Below are positions 40,590 through 50,931 of a DNA stretch of 64,000 nt, in pieces. Made by a program: the position numbers and the translations under genes. The stretch's first letter is position 1. Each line of letters starts with the position of its first letter. The notes beneath the pieces were generated by a model that was not told where the DNA came from, made no database searches, and saw only the letters and a list, made by a program, of their open reading frames with translations. Source of the stretch: Polyodon spathula (Eukaryota; Chordata; Actinopteri; Acipenseriformes; Polyodontidae); NCBI RefSeq assembly GCF_017654505.1, contig NC_054558.1:13015278-13079277 (forward strand). The letters are read 5' to 3'.

Positions 40590-43500
40590 GTAAGACAACC
40601 ATTAAATGTATTTATCTAAATGCTAGAAGTATCAGAAACAAAATTCTAGAACTTGAAGCTACTGCACTAACAAGTAACTATGATGTGATAGGTGTTACAG
40701 AAACTTGGTTGTCTGAGAGTGATGGGGACAAATATAATATTTGTGGGTATACACTGTATAGGAAAGACAGGCAGGACAGAAGAGGAGGAGGGGTAGCGCT
40801 ATACATAAGAAACAGTCTTGAAGCCCAGGTGTTAAACCTGGACAAAGAAAATAAAGCCGAATCAACATGGGTCAGGATAATGGACAAAAATTCAAAGGGC
40901 ATAATAATAGGAGCATGCTATAGACCGCCTGTTGTGTGAAATTTAATTACTTTAAATTTAAAAGGAAGTTGATGTGGAAGTAAATAAGACAGTTACTTCA
41001 CAGAGTAATTTTAAAAGGTCCTTTATTATTTCACACACACACACACACACACGCAGTTACATACACAGATGATATACTGTGAATAACGATATCCCTAACG
41101 GGACACAACCCAACAAGGTTACATACAAAGATTATATTAATCACAGATCAATACAATCCATGAGACGCAACTGAACTAATTCTTACCCTTCCAAGCGGAT
41201 CGGGAGAGCCCTTCGACCCTGGTAAGAGAAAGCAGCTGTCTCCAAGAAATTACCGAGCAGGACTGCGCGCTAATCCTCACGGCTGACTCTCATCAGAGCA
41301 GGGGAGAACCCCTTCCTTTATAACTTACCAAGTTTGGCTTTTGCATGCGAGAGAGTAATTGGCAAGATCACTCCCTTGAGGCTCGGCCCTCTGAATAAAC
41401 CATTCCTTTCCCTAGAACATTCTAACAAAAACAAGTTATATAAACGTGACAAAAGCAAGTTATATAAGATATGGGGTTATTATATGGCAAGGGCACAGAT
41501 GAACTCGAACGCATTTCTAGAACTTTCTAGAACACACTTTTTTTTTATTACACCGCCAGATTCAGACGGTGAGCAAAATAATCTGTTATACAATGACATT
41601 AGAAATGCATGTAGCAAAGGAGAAACCATACTAATGGGGGATTTCAACTTCCCCCATATAAAATGGGAAAACCCGGTGGGTAGCACGAAGGATGAAATAG
41701 AAATGGTGGAAATGACAAATGACTGCTTCCTAACACAATTTGTCAAGGCACCGACTAGAGGGGAGGCATGCCTTGATTTAGTCTTTTCAAATAACGAAGA
41801 CAGAATAACTAAAACAGAGGTCAGAGAACCACTGGCAAACTCAGACCACAACATGGTCTCGTTTGAAGTGTTTTTTAAAACCCCAAAAGTAATGACTAAA
41901 GCTAAGGTTTACAATTTTAGAAAAGCAAACTATGAAGGTATGAAACAGAGACTAACATAAGTAGATTGGAGTAAAATAGAGAAAACACCCACATAAGAAG
42001 GATGGTTATTCTTCAAAAATGTAGTACTAGAGGCGCAAAATAATTACATCCCTAAAGTAGAAAAATCTAAATGTAAAACTAAATTGCCAAAATGGTTTAA
42101 TAGATCAATTAAAAAAAATATTCAGCGAAAAAAGGCACTTTACAGAGCATTAAAAAAGGACCAAAAAGAAAGTACGCAGAAAGAGTACACAGAACTGCAA
42201 ACGCAAGTCAAAAAGGAAGTTAGAAAGGCCAAGAGAGAAATAGAAATGAACATTGCTAAGGGAGCTAAAACCAATTCCAAAATGTTTTTCCAATATTACA
42301 ACAGCAAGAGAACATTCAAAGAGGAGATTAAATGTTTAAGAGATACAAATGGCAAAATCGTAGATGAAGAAAAAAAAATAGCAAATATATTAAATGATTA
42401 CTTTTCACAAGTTTTTACAAAGGAAGATACTGACAACATGCCCCACATGTCATCCAGTTCCTATCCAGTTTTAAATAACTTTAGCATAACTGAGGCAGAA
42501 GTGTTAAAGGGACTAGGAGCTCTTAAAATAAACAAATCCCCTGGGCCGGATGAGATCCTCCCAGTAGTACTCAAAGAAATGAAAGAAGTAATTTACAAAC
42601 CACTAACCAAGATCATGCAGCAGTCTCTTGACACAGGGGTGGTACCGACAGACTGGAAAATTGCAAACGTAATACCGATCCACAAAAAGGGAAACAAAAC
42701 TGAACCAGGTAACTACAGACCAGTAAGCCTGACTTCTATTATATGCAAACTTATGGAAACTATAATAAGATCCAAAATGGAAAATTACCTATATGGTAAC
42801 AGGGTCCTGGGAGACAGTCAACATGGTTTTAGGAAAGGGAGATCGTGTCTAACTAACTTGCTTGATTTTTTTGAGGATGCAACATCGATAATGGATAATT
42901 GCAAAGCATATGACATGGTTTATTTAGATTTCCAGAAAGCTTTTGACAAAGTCCCGCACAAAAGATTAATTCTCAAACTGAACGCAGTTGGGATTCAAGG
43001 AAACACATGTACATGGATTAGGGAGTGGTTAACATGTAGAAAACAGAAAGTACTGATTAGAGGAAAAACCTCAGAATGGAGTGTGGTAACCAGTGGTGTA
43101 CCACAGGGATCAGTATTAGGTTCTCTGCTATTCCTAATCTACATTAATGATTTAGATTCTGGTATAGTAAGCAAACTTGTTAAATTTGCAGACAACACAA
43201 AAGTAGGAGGAGTGGCAAACACTGTTGTAGCAGCAAAGGTCATTCAAAATGATCTAGACAAGATTCAGAACTGGGCAGACACATGGCAAATGACTTTTAA
43301 TAGAGAAAAGTGTACTGCACGCAGGAAATAAAAATGCACATTATAAATATCATATGGGAGATACTGAAATTGGAGAAGGAATCTATGGAAAAAGACCTAG
43401 GAGTTTTTGTTGATTCAGAAATGTCTTCATCTAGACAATGTGGGGATGCTATAAAAAAGGCTAACAAGATGCTCGGATACATTGTGAAAAGTGTTGAATT

Positions 43501-43974
43501 TAAATCAAGGGAAGTAATGTTAAAACTGTACAATGCACTAGTAAGACCTCATCTTGAATATTGTGTGCAGTTCTGGTCACCTCGCTATAAAAAAGATGTT
43601 GCTGCTCTAGAAAGAGTGCAAAGAAGAGCGACCAGAATTATTCTGGGCTTAAAAGGCATGTCATATGCAGACAGGTTAAAAGAATTGAATCTGTTCAGTC
43701 TTGAAAAAGAAGCCTACGTGGTGACCTAATTCAAGCATTCAGAATTCTAAAAGGTATTGACAGTGTCGACCCAAGGGACTTTTTCATCCTGAAAAAAGAA
43801 ACAAGGACCAGGGGACACAAAAGGAGATTAGACAAAGGGGCATTCAGAACAGAAAATAGGAGGCACTTTTTTACACAGAGAATTGTGAGGGTCTGGAATC
43901 AACTCCCCAGTAATGTGGTTGAAGCTGACACCCTGGGATCCTGGGATGAGATTCTGGGATCAATAAGCTACTAA
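40590..43974 (+). pseudogene. CR1 ORF2: endonuclease and reverse transcriptase, broken
   Basis: The endonuclease starts with YLNARSIRNK, then GVTETWLSE and GGGVALYIR, is cut at IIGACYRPP by a solo LTR, and resumes with LMGDFNFPHIKW and NSDHNMV. TAA (about 41,958) and TAA (near 41,994) stop it. The RT (42,084-43,331) has NKSPGPDEI, NYRPVSLTS, QHGFRKGRSC, VYLDFQKAFD, GVPQGSVLG and FADNTK, where Asn replaces the second Asp of FADD. A frameshift follows near 43,320, and the C-terminal part continues (EKDLGVFVDS, PHLEYCVQFWSP) to about 43,974. Confidence 0.88.
40930..41552 (-). mobile_element. solo LTR inside the CR1 element
   Basis: A 623-bp segment starts TGTTGTGTG and ends ATTACA, with the 5-bp direct repeat CCGCC on each side (40,925-40,929 and 41,553-41,557). 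Removing it restores the frame YRPPDSDGE. On the minus strand a TATAAAG box (near 41,322) and an AATAAA (near 41,025) are in the right order, so the LTR lies in minus orientation. Confidence 0.92.
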
Positions 43975-44214
43975 CAACCAAACGAGCAAGATGGGCCGAA
44001 TGGCCTCCTCTCGATTGTAAACTTTCTTATGTTCTTATGACAGGACCAGCAGCACATTGTAATGTGGCTTGTAATGTTGATCAAAGCTCTCAATCTGGCA
44101 CAAGATTCCAAGCAGTGCTGTTTGACAAAACACACAGTGAACTTCTACACTGCAACAACAACAACAACATCAACAATGCTATAGCAATAAGCTAAATAAA
44201 TACATACAAATAAC

Positions 44215-44274
<60 letters not shown>

Positions 44275-44290
44275 TAATAATAATAAAACG
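44215..44290. repeat. (AAT)n microsatellite
   Basis: About 25 ATA/AAT units. Two poly-T runs follow at 44,334 and 44,377. The region 44,040-44,555 continues the spacer found at 7,298-7,464. Confidence 0.92.
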
Positions 44291-44555
44291 TTACATTTAA
44301 CTTACGAAATAAGATATTTTTATTCAAATGTAGTTTTTTTTTTTTTTTTTAATCAAATATTCACAGTAATCGGATGTTTTTTTTTTTTTTTTTTTTAAAG
44401 CTTCTTGCTCTCTTATATACCATAATAATAACATACTGCACATACACATTGTAACTGAGATGTTTAACCCGCAGCAGCACAAATAAAGCAGACTTGTGAT
44501 GTTGTTTGTGTGTTTTTCCAGTGAAGGGGTTAATTAGTGCGCTCTGAATAGGCTG

Positions 44556-44594
44556 TGTTATTGTAGAAGGCAATAATGTAAATACAGCACCGTG
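44556..44594 (-). other. V-gene recombination signal (23-RSS)
   Basis: Heptamer CACGGTG (44,588-44,594), 23-bp spacer, weak nonamer ACAATAACA (44,556-44,564). Confidence 0.72.
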
Positions 44595-44874
44595 GTACTC
44601 AGTGCACACAGGTACACTGCAGAATCACACAGCTGCGTGTTCACGATTGTTAAACTAGTCATCTTCTGCGATGTGTCCAACTGACTGGAAAACCTGGCCT
44701 CAGTTTCATCTGATCGGAGTTCTTCAGTGGAACCTTTCAGGCGATGACGCAGATATCGAGGAGAGCTGCCCTGGAGTCTGCTTGTACCAGAACAGATTCT
44801 CACTGTCAATGCTATTGCTCAGGGAGTAATTGCAGAATATCCTTGTGTCGCTGCTAACTTTCGAGGTAATCGTG

Positions 44875-45607
44875 TGTGGCAAAGTGGCTAGTGGAGGGGA
44901 ACAGGTATAACGGTGATGCGATGCAGGAGTGACAGGCAGACAACAGTTTCCAGTGACAAGGTGCTTTTATTTATAATCCAGGTCTGGTGACCGTTAAATA
45001 ATAAATCCCCGGCTATACACAACAATGTGTAAAGCACGGGGATAGCAATAATACAGACACAGTCCCGAACAAAACGAACACACGGTCACCAGTCCTGGGT
45101 GAGTGCAGACGTGCTTGTGGTGGGTGAAGACACTGTATTTCGTGACGGTTCCGTGCAGTGGTGATCCGGATTGTGCTGACCCTGGTCGACAGCTTCGGAC
45201 CGGTGAGTTAACTGTCTGGTGGTGCAAAACGCAGACAATTACAAACAAACACAACAAAACACAACACGCAGTTCTCTTTACAACGAGAGCTCCTCTCTCG
45301 CTCCTTCTCTCTCCAAGCGTTAACCCAAACGAAGGAAAAGACCAGCGTTACCCTGGCCCCTATATGTAATCCCGCATGATATCAAGATAAACGGTTGCAG
45401 CTGCCTTATTACTTGCAGCTGCCTCTCGTTTATCTCTCAAATCAATACGGTCTTACAACAGAGTCGCGCTTCCCTCCAGGCTGACCCACTTCCCTGACCC
45501 GGAAACGAACTGTCAGGCCAGCCCTTCCAGATGCTTCTCCTCCCGTTCTTTAGCGCCCTCACAGGTTGGGAGGAAGATTCATCACCAGAACTCATCTTTC
45601 CGTCACA
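44875..45607 (-). repeat. 3' LTR of the Gmr1-like element
   Basis: 733 bp, matching 50,056-50,788. The pol frame runs about 170 bp into this LTR. No second (solo-recombined) junction is present. Confidence 0.95.
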
Positions 45608-48600
45608 TATCCCACCGCTCAGAGTGGAGCCGAAGGAACACTCGGCTAAATCTACCTTCCCCATTACTCCCCCCTCCCGGGAAAAATAATCCGCATTTTG
45701 GTGGTCTTTCCCCGCACGGTGTACCATGTGGTACATGAAGGGCTGCAATGCCAGATACCACCGAGTTATCCGGGCATTGCTGTCCTTCATTGTGCTTAAC
45801 CACTTGAGTGGGGCGTGGTCTGTGACCAGATCGAATGAGTGTCCCAGCAGGTAGTATCGTAAAGAGTGAGTAGCCCATTTAATGGCCAAACACTCTTTTT
45901 CGACTACGGAGTAGTTGCGTTCCCGAGGTAACATTTTTTTACTGAGGTATAATATCGGGTGCTCTACTCCAGCTACTTTTTGGGACAAGACTGCACCCAA
46001 ACCTACATTCGATGCGTCGGTGTGGAGGATGAATCTCTTGGTGAAATCTGGAGTAATAAGAGTGGGGGCCTGGCAAAGTGTACGCTTAATAGTATCAAAC
46101 GCTCCCTGACACTCAGCTGACCATTTAATTAAATTTGGAGCACTCTTTTTGGTGAGGTCGACTAACGGGTTAACCACTGTGGCGTACTCGGGGATGAAGC
46201 GGCGGTAATAACCGGCTAAGCCCAGTAGTGACCTCACCTGAGTCTTGGTTTTGGGGATCGCTGCATCAACCAAAGCCTGGATTTTGGTGACTACAGGTCT
46301 CACCCTTCCATTCCCCATTAAAAATCCCAAATATTGAGTCTCTGTTTTGGCAAACGCACATTTCCTCAAGTTAGCTGTCAGCCGGGCTGCCCTTAGAGAC
46401 TGAAGAACGGCTGCAACCCTAGCCAAATGCTCTCGCCAGGTGGAGCTGTAAATCACCACATCATCAATATACGCTGCTGCATATTCATGATGTGGGCGTA
46501 AAACCTGGTCCATCAGTCTCTGAAAGGCAGCGGGCGCACCATGTAGCCCAAACGGCATGGTTTTAAAGTGGAACAGCCCTTCTGGTGTTGAAAATGCGGT
46601 TTTCTCTCTGGAGCTGCGGGTTAAAGGGATTTGCCAGTATCCCTTCGTCAGGTCCAGAGTGGAAATAAACCTCGCTTTTCCCAGTCTGTCTAAAAGTTCG
46701 TCGACCCGAGGCATGGGATATGCATCGAACTTAGCAATAGCGTTCACCTTTCTGAAATCCACACAGAAGCGGTTGGTGCCGTCTTTCTTAGCCACTATGA
46801 CGATCGGACTGCACCACTCGCTCCTGGAAGGCTCAATCACCCCAAGCTCGAGCATATCCCATACCTCTTTGCGAACGCCACTTCGTCGACTTTCCGGGAT
46901 CCGGTACGGTCTCTCTCGCACTGTGACACCTGGTGGAGAGATAATGTCATATTCAACTAAGTTTGTCCTGCCGGGCACGTCAGAAAAAACATCGCTGAAC
47001 TCCTCAATAAGCTTACGCAGCTCTCTTTGCTGATCCGGAACCAATTGTTCCCCCATAGAAATCGCTCTTGTGCTCGGGGTCTCTGGACAGGGACCTAAAT
47101 CATCCTCCATATTGCCTGGGGCTATAAATAAGACCTCCCTTGCCTGCCAGGGCTTTAATAAATTGACATGATAAATTTCACGTTCATTTCGGCGATCGGG
47201 CTGTCTAATTTCATAATTTACTTTCCCTATAGCCCGAATCACCTCATACGGCCCCTGCCATTTAGCACACAGTTTCGATTCTGATGAGGGAAGTAGCAGC
47301 ATTACCTTGTCCCCTGGTCGAAAGGTTCGAATCCGTGCATTTTTGTTGTAATGCTGCTGTTGTCGGTGCTGAGCCGATCTGAGGTTGTCTTGGGCCAAAC
47401 GACCGACCAAATCCAGGCGATCTCGTAGTAGGAGCACATACTTCACTACATTTTTAGACGAGCCTTTGTGCTCCTCCCACCCCTCCCTCAGCAGGTCGAG
47501 AATGCCGCGAGGCTGCCGGCCGTACAGGAGCTCAAAGGGGGAGAACCCCGTTGAACTCTGCGGCACTTCTCTCACCGCAAAAAGGAGGTAGGGAAGAAGC
47601 GATGCCCAATGTTTCTGCTCCTGTGTTACAAATCGCCTCAGCATCGACTTTAAGGTCTGATTAAAACGTTCAACCAAACCGTCCGATTGTGGATGATAAA
47701 CGGACGTCCTGATGGGACGTATTTTTAATATTTTGTACACCTGCTGTAACGTATTGGACAAAAAATTGGTTCCGTGATCAGTCAAAATCTCCTTGGGGAT
47801 CCCTACTCTAGCCATAATCTGCGCTAACTCGGTGGCTATTGCAGCTGCACTAGTGGACCTCAATGGAACTGCCTCTGGGTATCGCGTTGCATAATCCACC
47901 ACTACTAATATATGCGTATACCCAGAGTCAGAAGGTAGCAACGGGCCCATTATGTCCATTGCAATGCGCTCGAACGGAGTGGAAATAATCGGCAGTGGGA
48001 CCAAAGGAGCGGGGCGCACTCGACCTGGCGCTACTCGCTGGCAGTCTGGGCATGTGGCTACATATTTCGACACATCAGTATGAAGACCGAGCCAATAGAA
48101 TCGAGCCAATATTCGCTCCCTCGTCTTCTCGGCTCCGAGGTGCCCCGCAAAAGGGATATCATGCGCCAGCCTCATGACCTCGGTCCGACAAGACGGGGGA
48201 ACCAATAATTGTGTTACAGGCTGTCCTGTGCCCGCGGCTAGGTTTACCCTATATAGTAATTGCCCCTTTATACTGAAATGTGGATATACTAGCGGCCCAG
48301 CGCCATCAACATCCTTACCTTCAATGGACCGGACCTGCCCCCAAGCGTGCACCAGTGACGGGTCGTTCTTTTGGCCCCACACTAGGTCCGCGCTTGAGTA
48401 CCACGGGTCCGGTATATTGAGAGGGGCTGGAATAACCTCTGCCCTAGTCGGCCCAGTAACCTCGCTCTCTCGGTCGCACTGCGTTCCCACTCCCTTCGAC
48501 TGGCGTTTGTTACCATTACAGCACTCTCCCACCAGACCCCAGCCTTGTCTCAAAGACGCTCCCTCCCATTTCGCGGTCCGTCTCTCCTTATTTGTTTTTC

Positions 48601-48685
48601 TAGGACGGAACAGAGGGGAAAACATTTCAGGATGAAAAGGAAACACATCACCAATCCGTTCCTTTTTCCCTTTTTTCTGCCACGT
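45437..48685 (-). CDS. pol: Pol: integrase, reverse transcriptase, RNase H
   Basis: One open frame runs from 48,685 (after an in-frame TAA) to 45,437; there is no ATG at its start, so it is probably made by shifting from the gag frame. Counting from the GTG at 48,646: integrase zinc finger at about 162-202 (HDIPFAGH, CPDC), catalytic D231, D290 and E326 (35 residues apart between the last two); RT with FCVDFRKVN, LDLTKGYWQI, MPFGLHGAPAAFQ and YIDD at 726-729; RNase H with D877, E918 and D943. All catalytic residues are present. It copies the RNA to DNA and inserts it. The integrase comes before the RT. Confidence 0.93.
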   Translation of the reverse strand, partial: TWQKKGKKERIGDVFPFHPEMFSPLFRPRKTNKERRTAKWEGASLRQGWGLVGECCNGNKRQSKGVGTQCDRESEVTGPTRAEVIPAPLNIPDPWYSSADLVWGQKNDPSLVHAWGQVRSIEGKDVDGAGPLVYPHFSIKGQLLYRVNLAAGTGQPVTQLLVPPSCRTEVMRLAHDIPFAGHLGAEKTRERILARFYWLGLHTDVSKYVATCPDCQRVAPGRVRPAPLVPLPIISTPFERIAMDIMGPLLPSDSGYTHILVVVDYATRYPEAVPLRSTSAAAIATELAQIMARVGIPKEILTDHGTNFLSNTLQQVYKILKIRPIRTSVYHPQSDGLVERFNQTLKSMLRRFVTQEQKHWASLLPYLLFAVREVPQSSTGFSPFELLYGRQPRGILDLLREGWEEHKGSSKNVVKYVLLLRDRLDLVGRLAQDNLRSAQHRQQQHYNKNARIRTFRPGDKVMLLLPSSESKLCAKWQGPYEVIRAIGKVNYEIRQPDRRNEREIYHVNLLKPWQAREVLFIAPGNMEDDLGPCPETPSTRAISMGEQLVPDQQRELRKLIEEFSDVFSDVPGRTNLVEYDIISPPGVTVRERPYRIPESRRSGVRKEVWDMLELGVIEPSRSEWCSPIVIVAKKDGTNRFCVDFRKVNAIAKFDAYPMPRVDELLDRLGKARFISTLDLTKGYWQIPLTRSSREKTAFSTPEGLFHFKTMPFGLHGAPAAFQRLMDQVLRPHHEYAAAYIDDVVIYSSTWREHLARVAAVLQSLRAARLTANLRKCAFAKTETQYLGFLMGNGRVRPVVTKIQALVDAAIPKTKTQVRSLLGLAGYYRRFIPEYATVVNPLVDLTKKSAPNLIKWSAECQGAFDTIKRTLCQAPTLITPDFTKRFILHTDASNVGLGAVLSQKVAGVEHPILYLSKKMLPRERNYSVVEKECLAIKWATHSLRYYLLGHSFDLVTDHAPLKWLSTMKDSNARITRWYLALQPFMYHMVHRAGKDHQNADYFSREGGVMGKVDLAECSFGSTLSGGICDGKMSSGDESSSQPVRALKNGRRSIWKGWPDSSFPGQGSGSAWREARLCCKTVLI
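48648..48685 (-). promoter_or_regulatory. gag/pol overlap with A-rich shift site
   Basis: The two frames overlap by 38 nt, pol being +1 (or -2) to gag. The overlap holds CAGAAAAAAGGGAAAAAGG (48,662-48,680). It could be a programmed frameshift site or a recent indel in an A run; the sequence alone does not decide. Confidence 0.5.
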
Positions 48686-50033
48686 TTACGTGTGTGGCTG
48701 AGACTGCCATTATTTGCACCAATTCTTTGAATTTTGGCCAGTCTCGGCCCAGAATAACTGGGTGCGGCAACCTTTCCGCCACCCCGACTACAAGGTGACG
48801 TTTTATCGGTCCTACCGATAAATATACTTTTAGGGTGGGGTATGCCGCCGTGTCTCCATGGATACAGGAGATGGCCACCTGACCTTGTGGCCGCCACGAC
48901 ATACCGCCCAAGAGAGCTGTCCTGATCAAGGTTTGCTCACACCCTGTGTCCACTAACGCGTGGGTTTTCACATTCCCTAAAACCACGTCAATCAGACAGG
49001 GCCCCTCCCAACCGTTTTCCCCCTGCTTACCCGTTCCAGGTGTCCAGTTGCATGCAGCCACGTCACACTCCATAGCAGCGGGGCATGACCTGGCCCTATG
49101 TCCTGGCTGGTTACACCTAAAACAGAGTGGAGGGACAGAGGGGGCATAGGTTAAATATCTGTCCCGCTGCTGGTAGGGCAACGGGGCAGGGGCAACACCT
49201 CTACCCCAGCTGGGGGCCATCCTCGGTCTCCATGGGGGGGAGGCAAGGGGGCCCAACGGGGTCGGCGGTCTGGGAGGTCTGGGTGCCGGGACCGAGGGTG
49301 ATGGTGGTGGTGTTGGAGGAGAGGGAGGGAGAGGTTGGTTCCTGAGCAGGGCAGGGGCTGACAGGATCCCGACCCGGGCTGACGTCAAAGAGTCCTCAAA
49401 ATCTTCGGCCAATTTGACCGCCTCCTCCAGGGTGTCAGGGTTGTGGCGCCGTACCCACGCCTGAGTTTCGGCGCCGACCACATGGCAGAATTGTTCCACC
49501 ACAATGGCTTCCCCCATTTGTTGAGCGGTCTTCTTCTCTGGGGTCAGCCAATGGACCATGTGGTCGCACAACCGCTGTGCCACCACCCTGGGGCGTGTCT
49601 CCGGGGCTCTCCGGTACTCGCGGAACCGCGTCCGGTGGGTCTCCGCGGTGATGTTGAGACGACGGAGGATAGCCTGCTTGACTAGGTCATAGTCAGTGGC
49701 GTACTGGTCGCTCAGGGCTTGGTAAGCTGCCTGCGCTTCCCCGATCAGGCAAGGTCCTAGCTGGCTTGCCCAGAACTCCCGAGGCCATCCCGCCGCGGTT
49801 GCCAGCCGCTCGAACGCCACCAAAAATGCCTCCGGATCATCCTCCGCCGTCATTTTCATGGCCCGTGCCTTCGGGGCCGACATCAATGATGTTCCGGTAG
49901 GGGTCGCTCCTGCAGCAACGATCAGCCCTACCCGTTCAATGAGCGCCGTATAGCGCTCCTCCCTCCGTCTCTCCTCTGCATCCCGTCTGGTCTCCAGTGC
50001 CTGCAGCAACTCCGCCAGCGCGTTGCGGTCCAT
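48648..50033 (-). CDS. gag: Gag and protease, with SCAN-like capsid segment
   Basis: ATG at 50,033 follows the primer-binding site directly; the 461-residue frame has no stop. In residue numbers ten higher than this start: a capsid-like part from about 75, a SCAN-like stretch at 144-223 (FREYRRAPETRPRVVAQRLC, LTPEKKTAQQ, VVEQFCHVVG, WVRRHNPDTLEEAVKLAEDF), a proline-rich linker, a CX2CX4HX4C zinc knuckle at 314-327, and an aspartic protease with DTG at 372-374 and ILGRDWP near the end. SCAN domains of vertebrate zinc-finger proteins are known to derive from Gmr1-like Gag. It packages the RNA and processes the polyproteins. Confidence 0.93.
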   Translation of the reverse strand: MDRNALAELLQALETRRDAEERRREERYTALIERVGLIVAAGATPTGTSLMSAPKARAMKMTAEDDPEAFLVAFERLATAAGWPREFWASQLGPCLIGEAQAAYQALSDQYATDYDLVKQAILRRLNITAETHRTRFREYRRAPETRPRVVAQRLCDHMVHWLTPEKKTAQQMGEAIVVEQFCHVVGAETQAWVRRHNPDTLEEAVKLAEDFEDSLTSARVGILSAPALLRNQPLPPSPPTPPPSPSVPAPRPPRPPTPLGPLASPPWRPRMAPSWGRGVAPAPLPYQQRDRYLTYAPSVPPLCFRCNQPGHRARSCPAAMECDVAACNWTPGTGKQGENGWEGPCLIDVVLGNVKTHALVDTGCEQTLIRTALLGGMSWRPQGQVAISCIHGDTAAYPTLKVYLSVGPIKRHLVVGVAERLPHPVILGRDWPKFKELVQIMAVSATHVNVAEKREKGTDW

Positions 50034-50035
50034 AG

Positions 50036-50053
50036 TCCCGTGTTCTGACACCA
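50036..50053 (-). other. tRNA primer-binding site
   Basis: TGGTGTCAGAACACGGGA lies 2 nt after the 5' LTR and begins with TGG, complementary to tRNA CCA. TGGTGTCAG fits the 3' end of a Leu tRNA (CTGACACCA). Confidence 0.65.
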
Positions 50054-50055
50054 CG

Positions 50056-50788
50056 TGTGGCAAAGTGGCTAGTGGAGGGGAACAGGTATAACGGTGATGC
50101 GATGCAGGAGTGACAGGCAGACAACAGTTTCCAGTGACAAGGTGCTTTTATTTATAATCCAGGTCTGGTGACCGTTAAATAATAAATCCCCGGCTATACA
50201 CAACAATGTGTAAAGCACGGGGATAGCAATAATACAGACACAGTCCCGAACAAAACGAACACACGGTCACCAGTCCTGGGTGAGTGCAGACGTGCTTGTG
50301 GTGGGTGAAGACACTGTATTTCGTGACGGTTCCGTGCAGTGGTGATCCGGATTGTGCTGACCCTGGTCGACAGCTCCGGACCGGTGAGTTAACTGTCTGG
50401 TGGTGCAAAACGCAGACAATTACAAACAAACACAACAAAACACAACACGCAGTTCTCTTTACAACGAGAGCTCCTCTCTCGCTCCTTCTCTCTCCAAGCG
50501 TTAACCCAAACGAAGGAAAAGACCAGCGTTACCCTGGCCCCTATATGTAATCCCGCATGATATCTAGGTAAACGGTTGCAGCTGCCTTATTACTTGCAGC
50601 TGCCTCTCGTTTATCTCTCAAATCAATACGGTCTTACAACAGAGTCGCGCTTCCCTCCAGGCTGACCCACTTCCCTGACCCGGAAACGAACTGTCAGGCC
50701 AGCCCTTCCAGATGCTTCTCCTCCCGTTCTTTAGCGCCCTCACAGGTTGGGAGGAAGATTCATCACCAGAACTCATCTTTCCGTCACA
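50056..50788 (-). repeat. 5' LTR of the Gmr1-like element
   Basis: 733 bp, with three differences from the 3' LTR seen: one at about 50,375 and two at about 50,565-50,568. Confidence 0.95.
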
Positions 50789-50835
50789 TCGTGTCATTGA
50801 GTTGATTAATTTCATCTCCACGTCTACAGTCTGTA

Positions 50836-50837
<2 letters not shown>

Positions 50838-50926
<89 letters not shown>
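50838..50926. repeat. (TA)n-(GA)n microsatellite
   Basis: About 25 TA units followed by about 19 GA units, between the split V exon and the L1-Tx1 3' end. Confidence 0.93.

Positions 50927-50929
<3 letters not shown>

Positions 50930-50931
<2 letters not shown>

Larger units (their letters stand above)
39475..44039 (+). mobile_element. CR1-type LINE, nearly full length, decayed
   Basis: The element splits sequence that is continuous at 7,278-7,298 (GCAGTGCT... to ACAGG...CCAGCAG). It has ORF1 with an esterase domain, ORF2 with endonuclease and reverse transcriptase, and ends in two TTCTTATG octamers, the 3' signature of CR1 elements. A solo LTR is inserted in ORF2. Stops and shifts make it inactive. 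Confidence 0.92.
44875..50788 (-). mobile_element. Gypsy LTR retrotransposon, Gmr1 type, young and near-intact
   Basis: Two 733-bp LTRs (TGTGAC...GCCACA on the minus strand) differ at only three sites that I found. The 5-bp target duplication TCGTG (44,870-44,874 and 50,789-50,793) is perfect. Between them are a Leu-like primer-binding site, a gag-protease frame and a pol frame with integrase before reverse transcriptase. This pol order, unusual for Gypsy, defines the Gmr1-like group known from fish and other deuterostomes. The insertion splits a V pseudogene. Confidence 0.95.
44595..50830 (-). pseudogene. TRAV/TRDV: TCR V pseudogene split by a Gypsy element
   Basis: The 5' piece of the V exon (50,789-50,830, acceptor ATTACAG) and the 3' piece (44,595-44,874) are separated by the Gypsy element, with TCGTG repeated at both borders. 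The first Cys (ILICNYS-like) and Trp (LFWYKQ) are kept, but an extra G after the Trp region shifts the frame before PRYLRHR. The C-terminal DSAVYLCAL and RSS remain. The leader seen in the copy at 7,897 is missing; microsatellite and an L1-Tx1 element lie in its place. It was probably dead before the Gypsy insertion. Confidence 0.86.
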
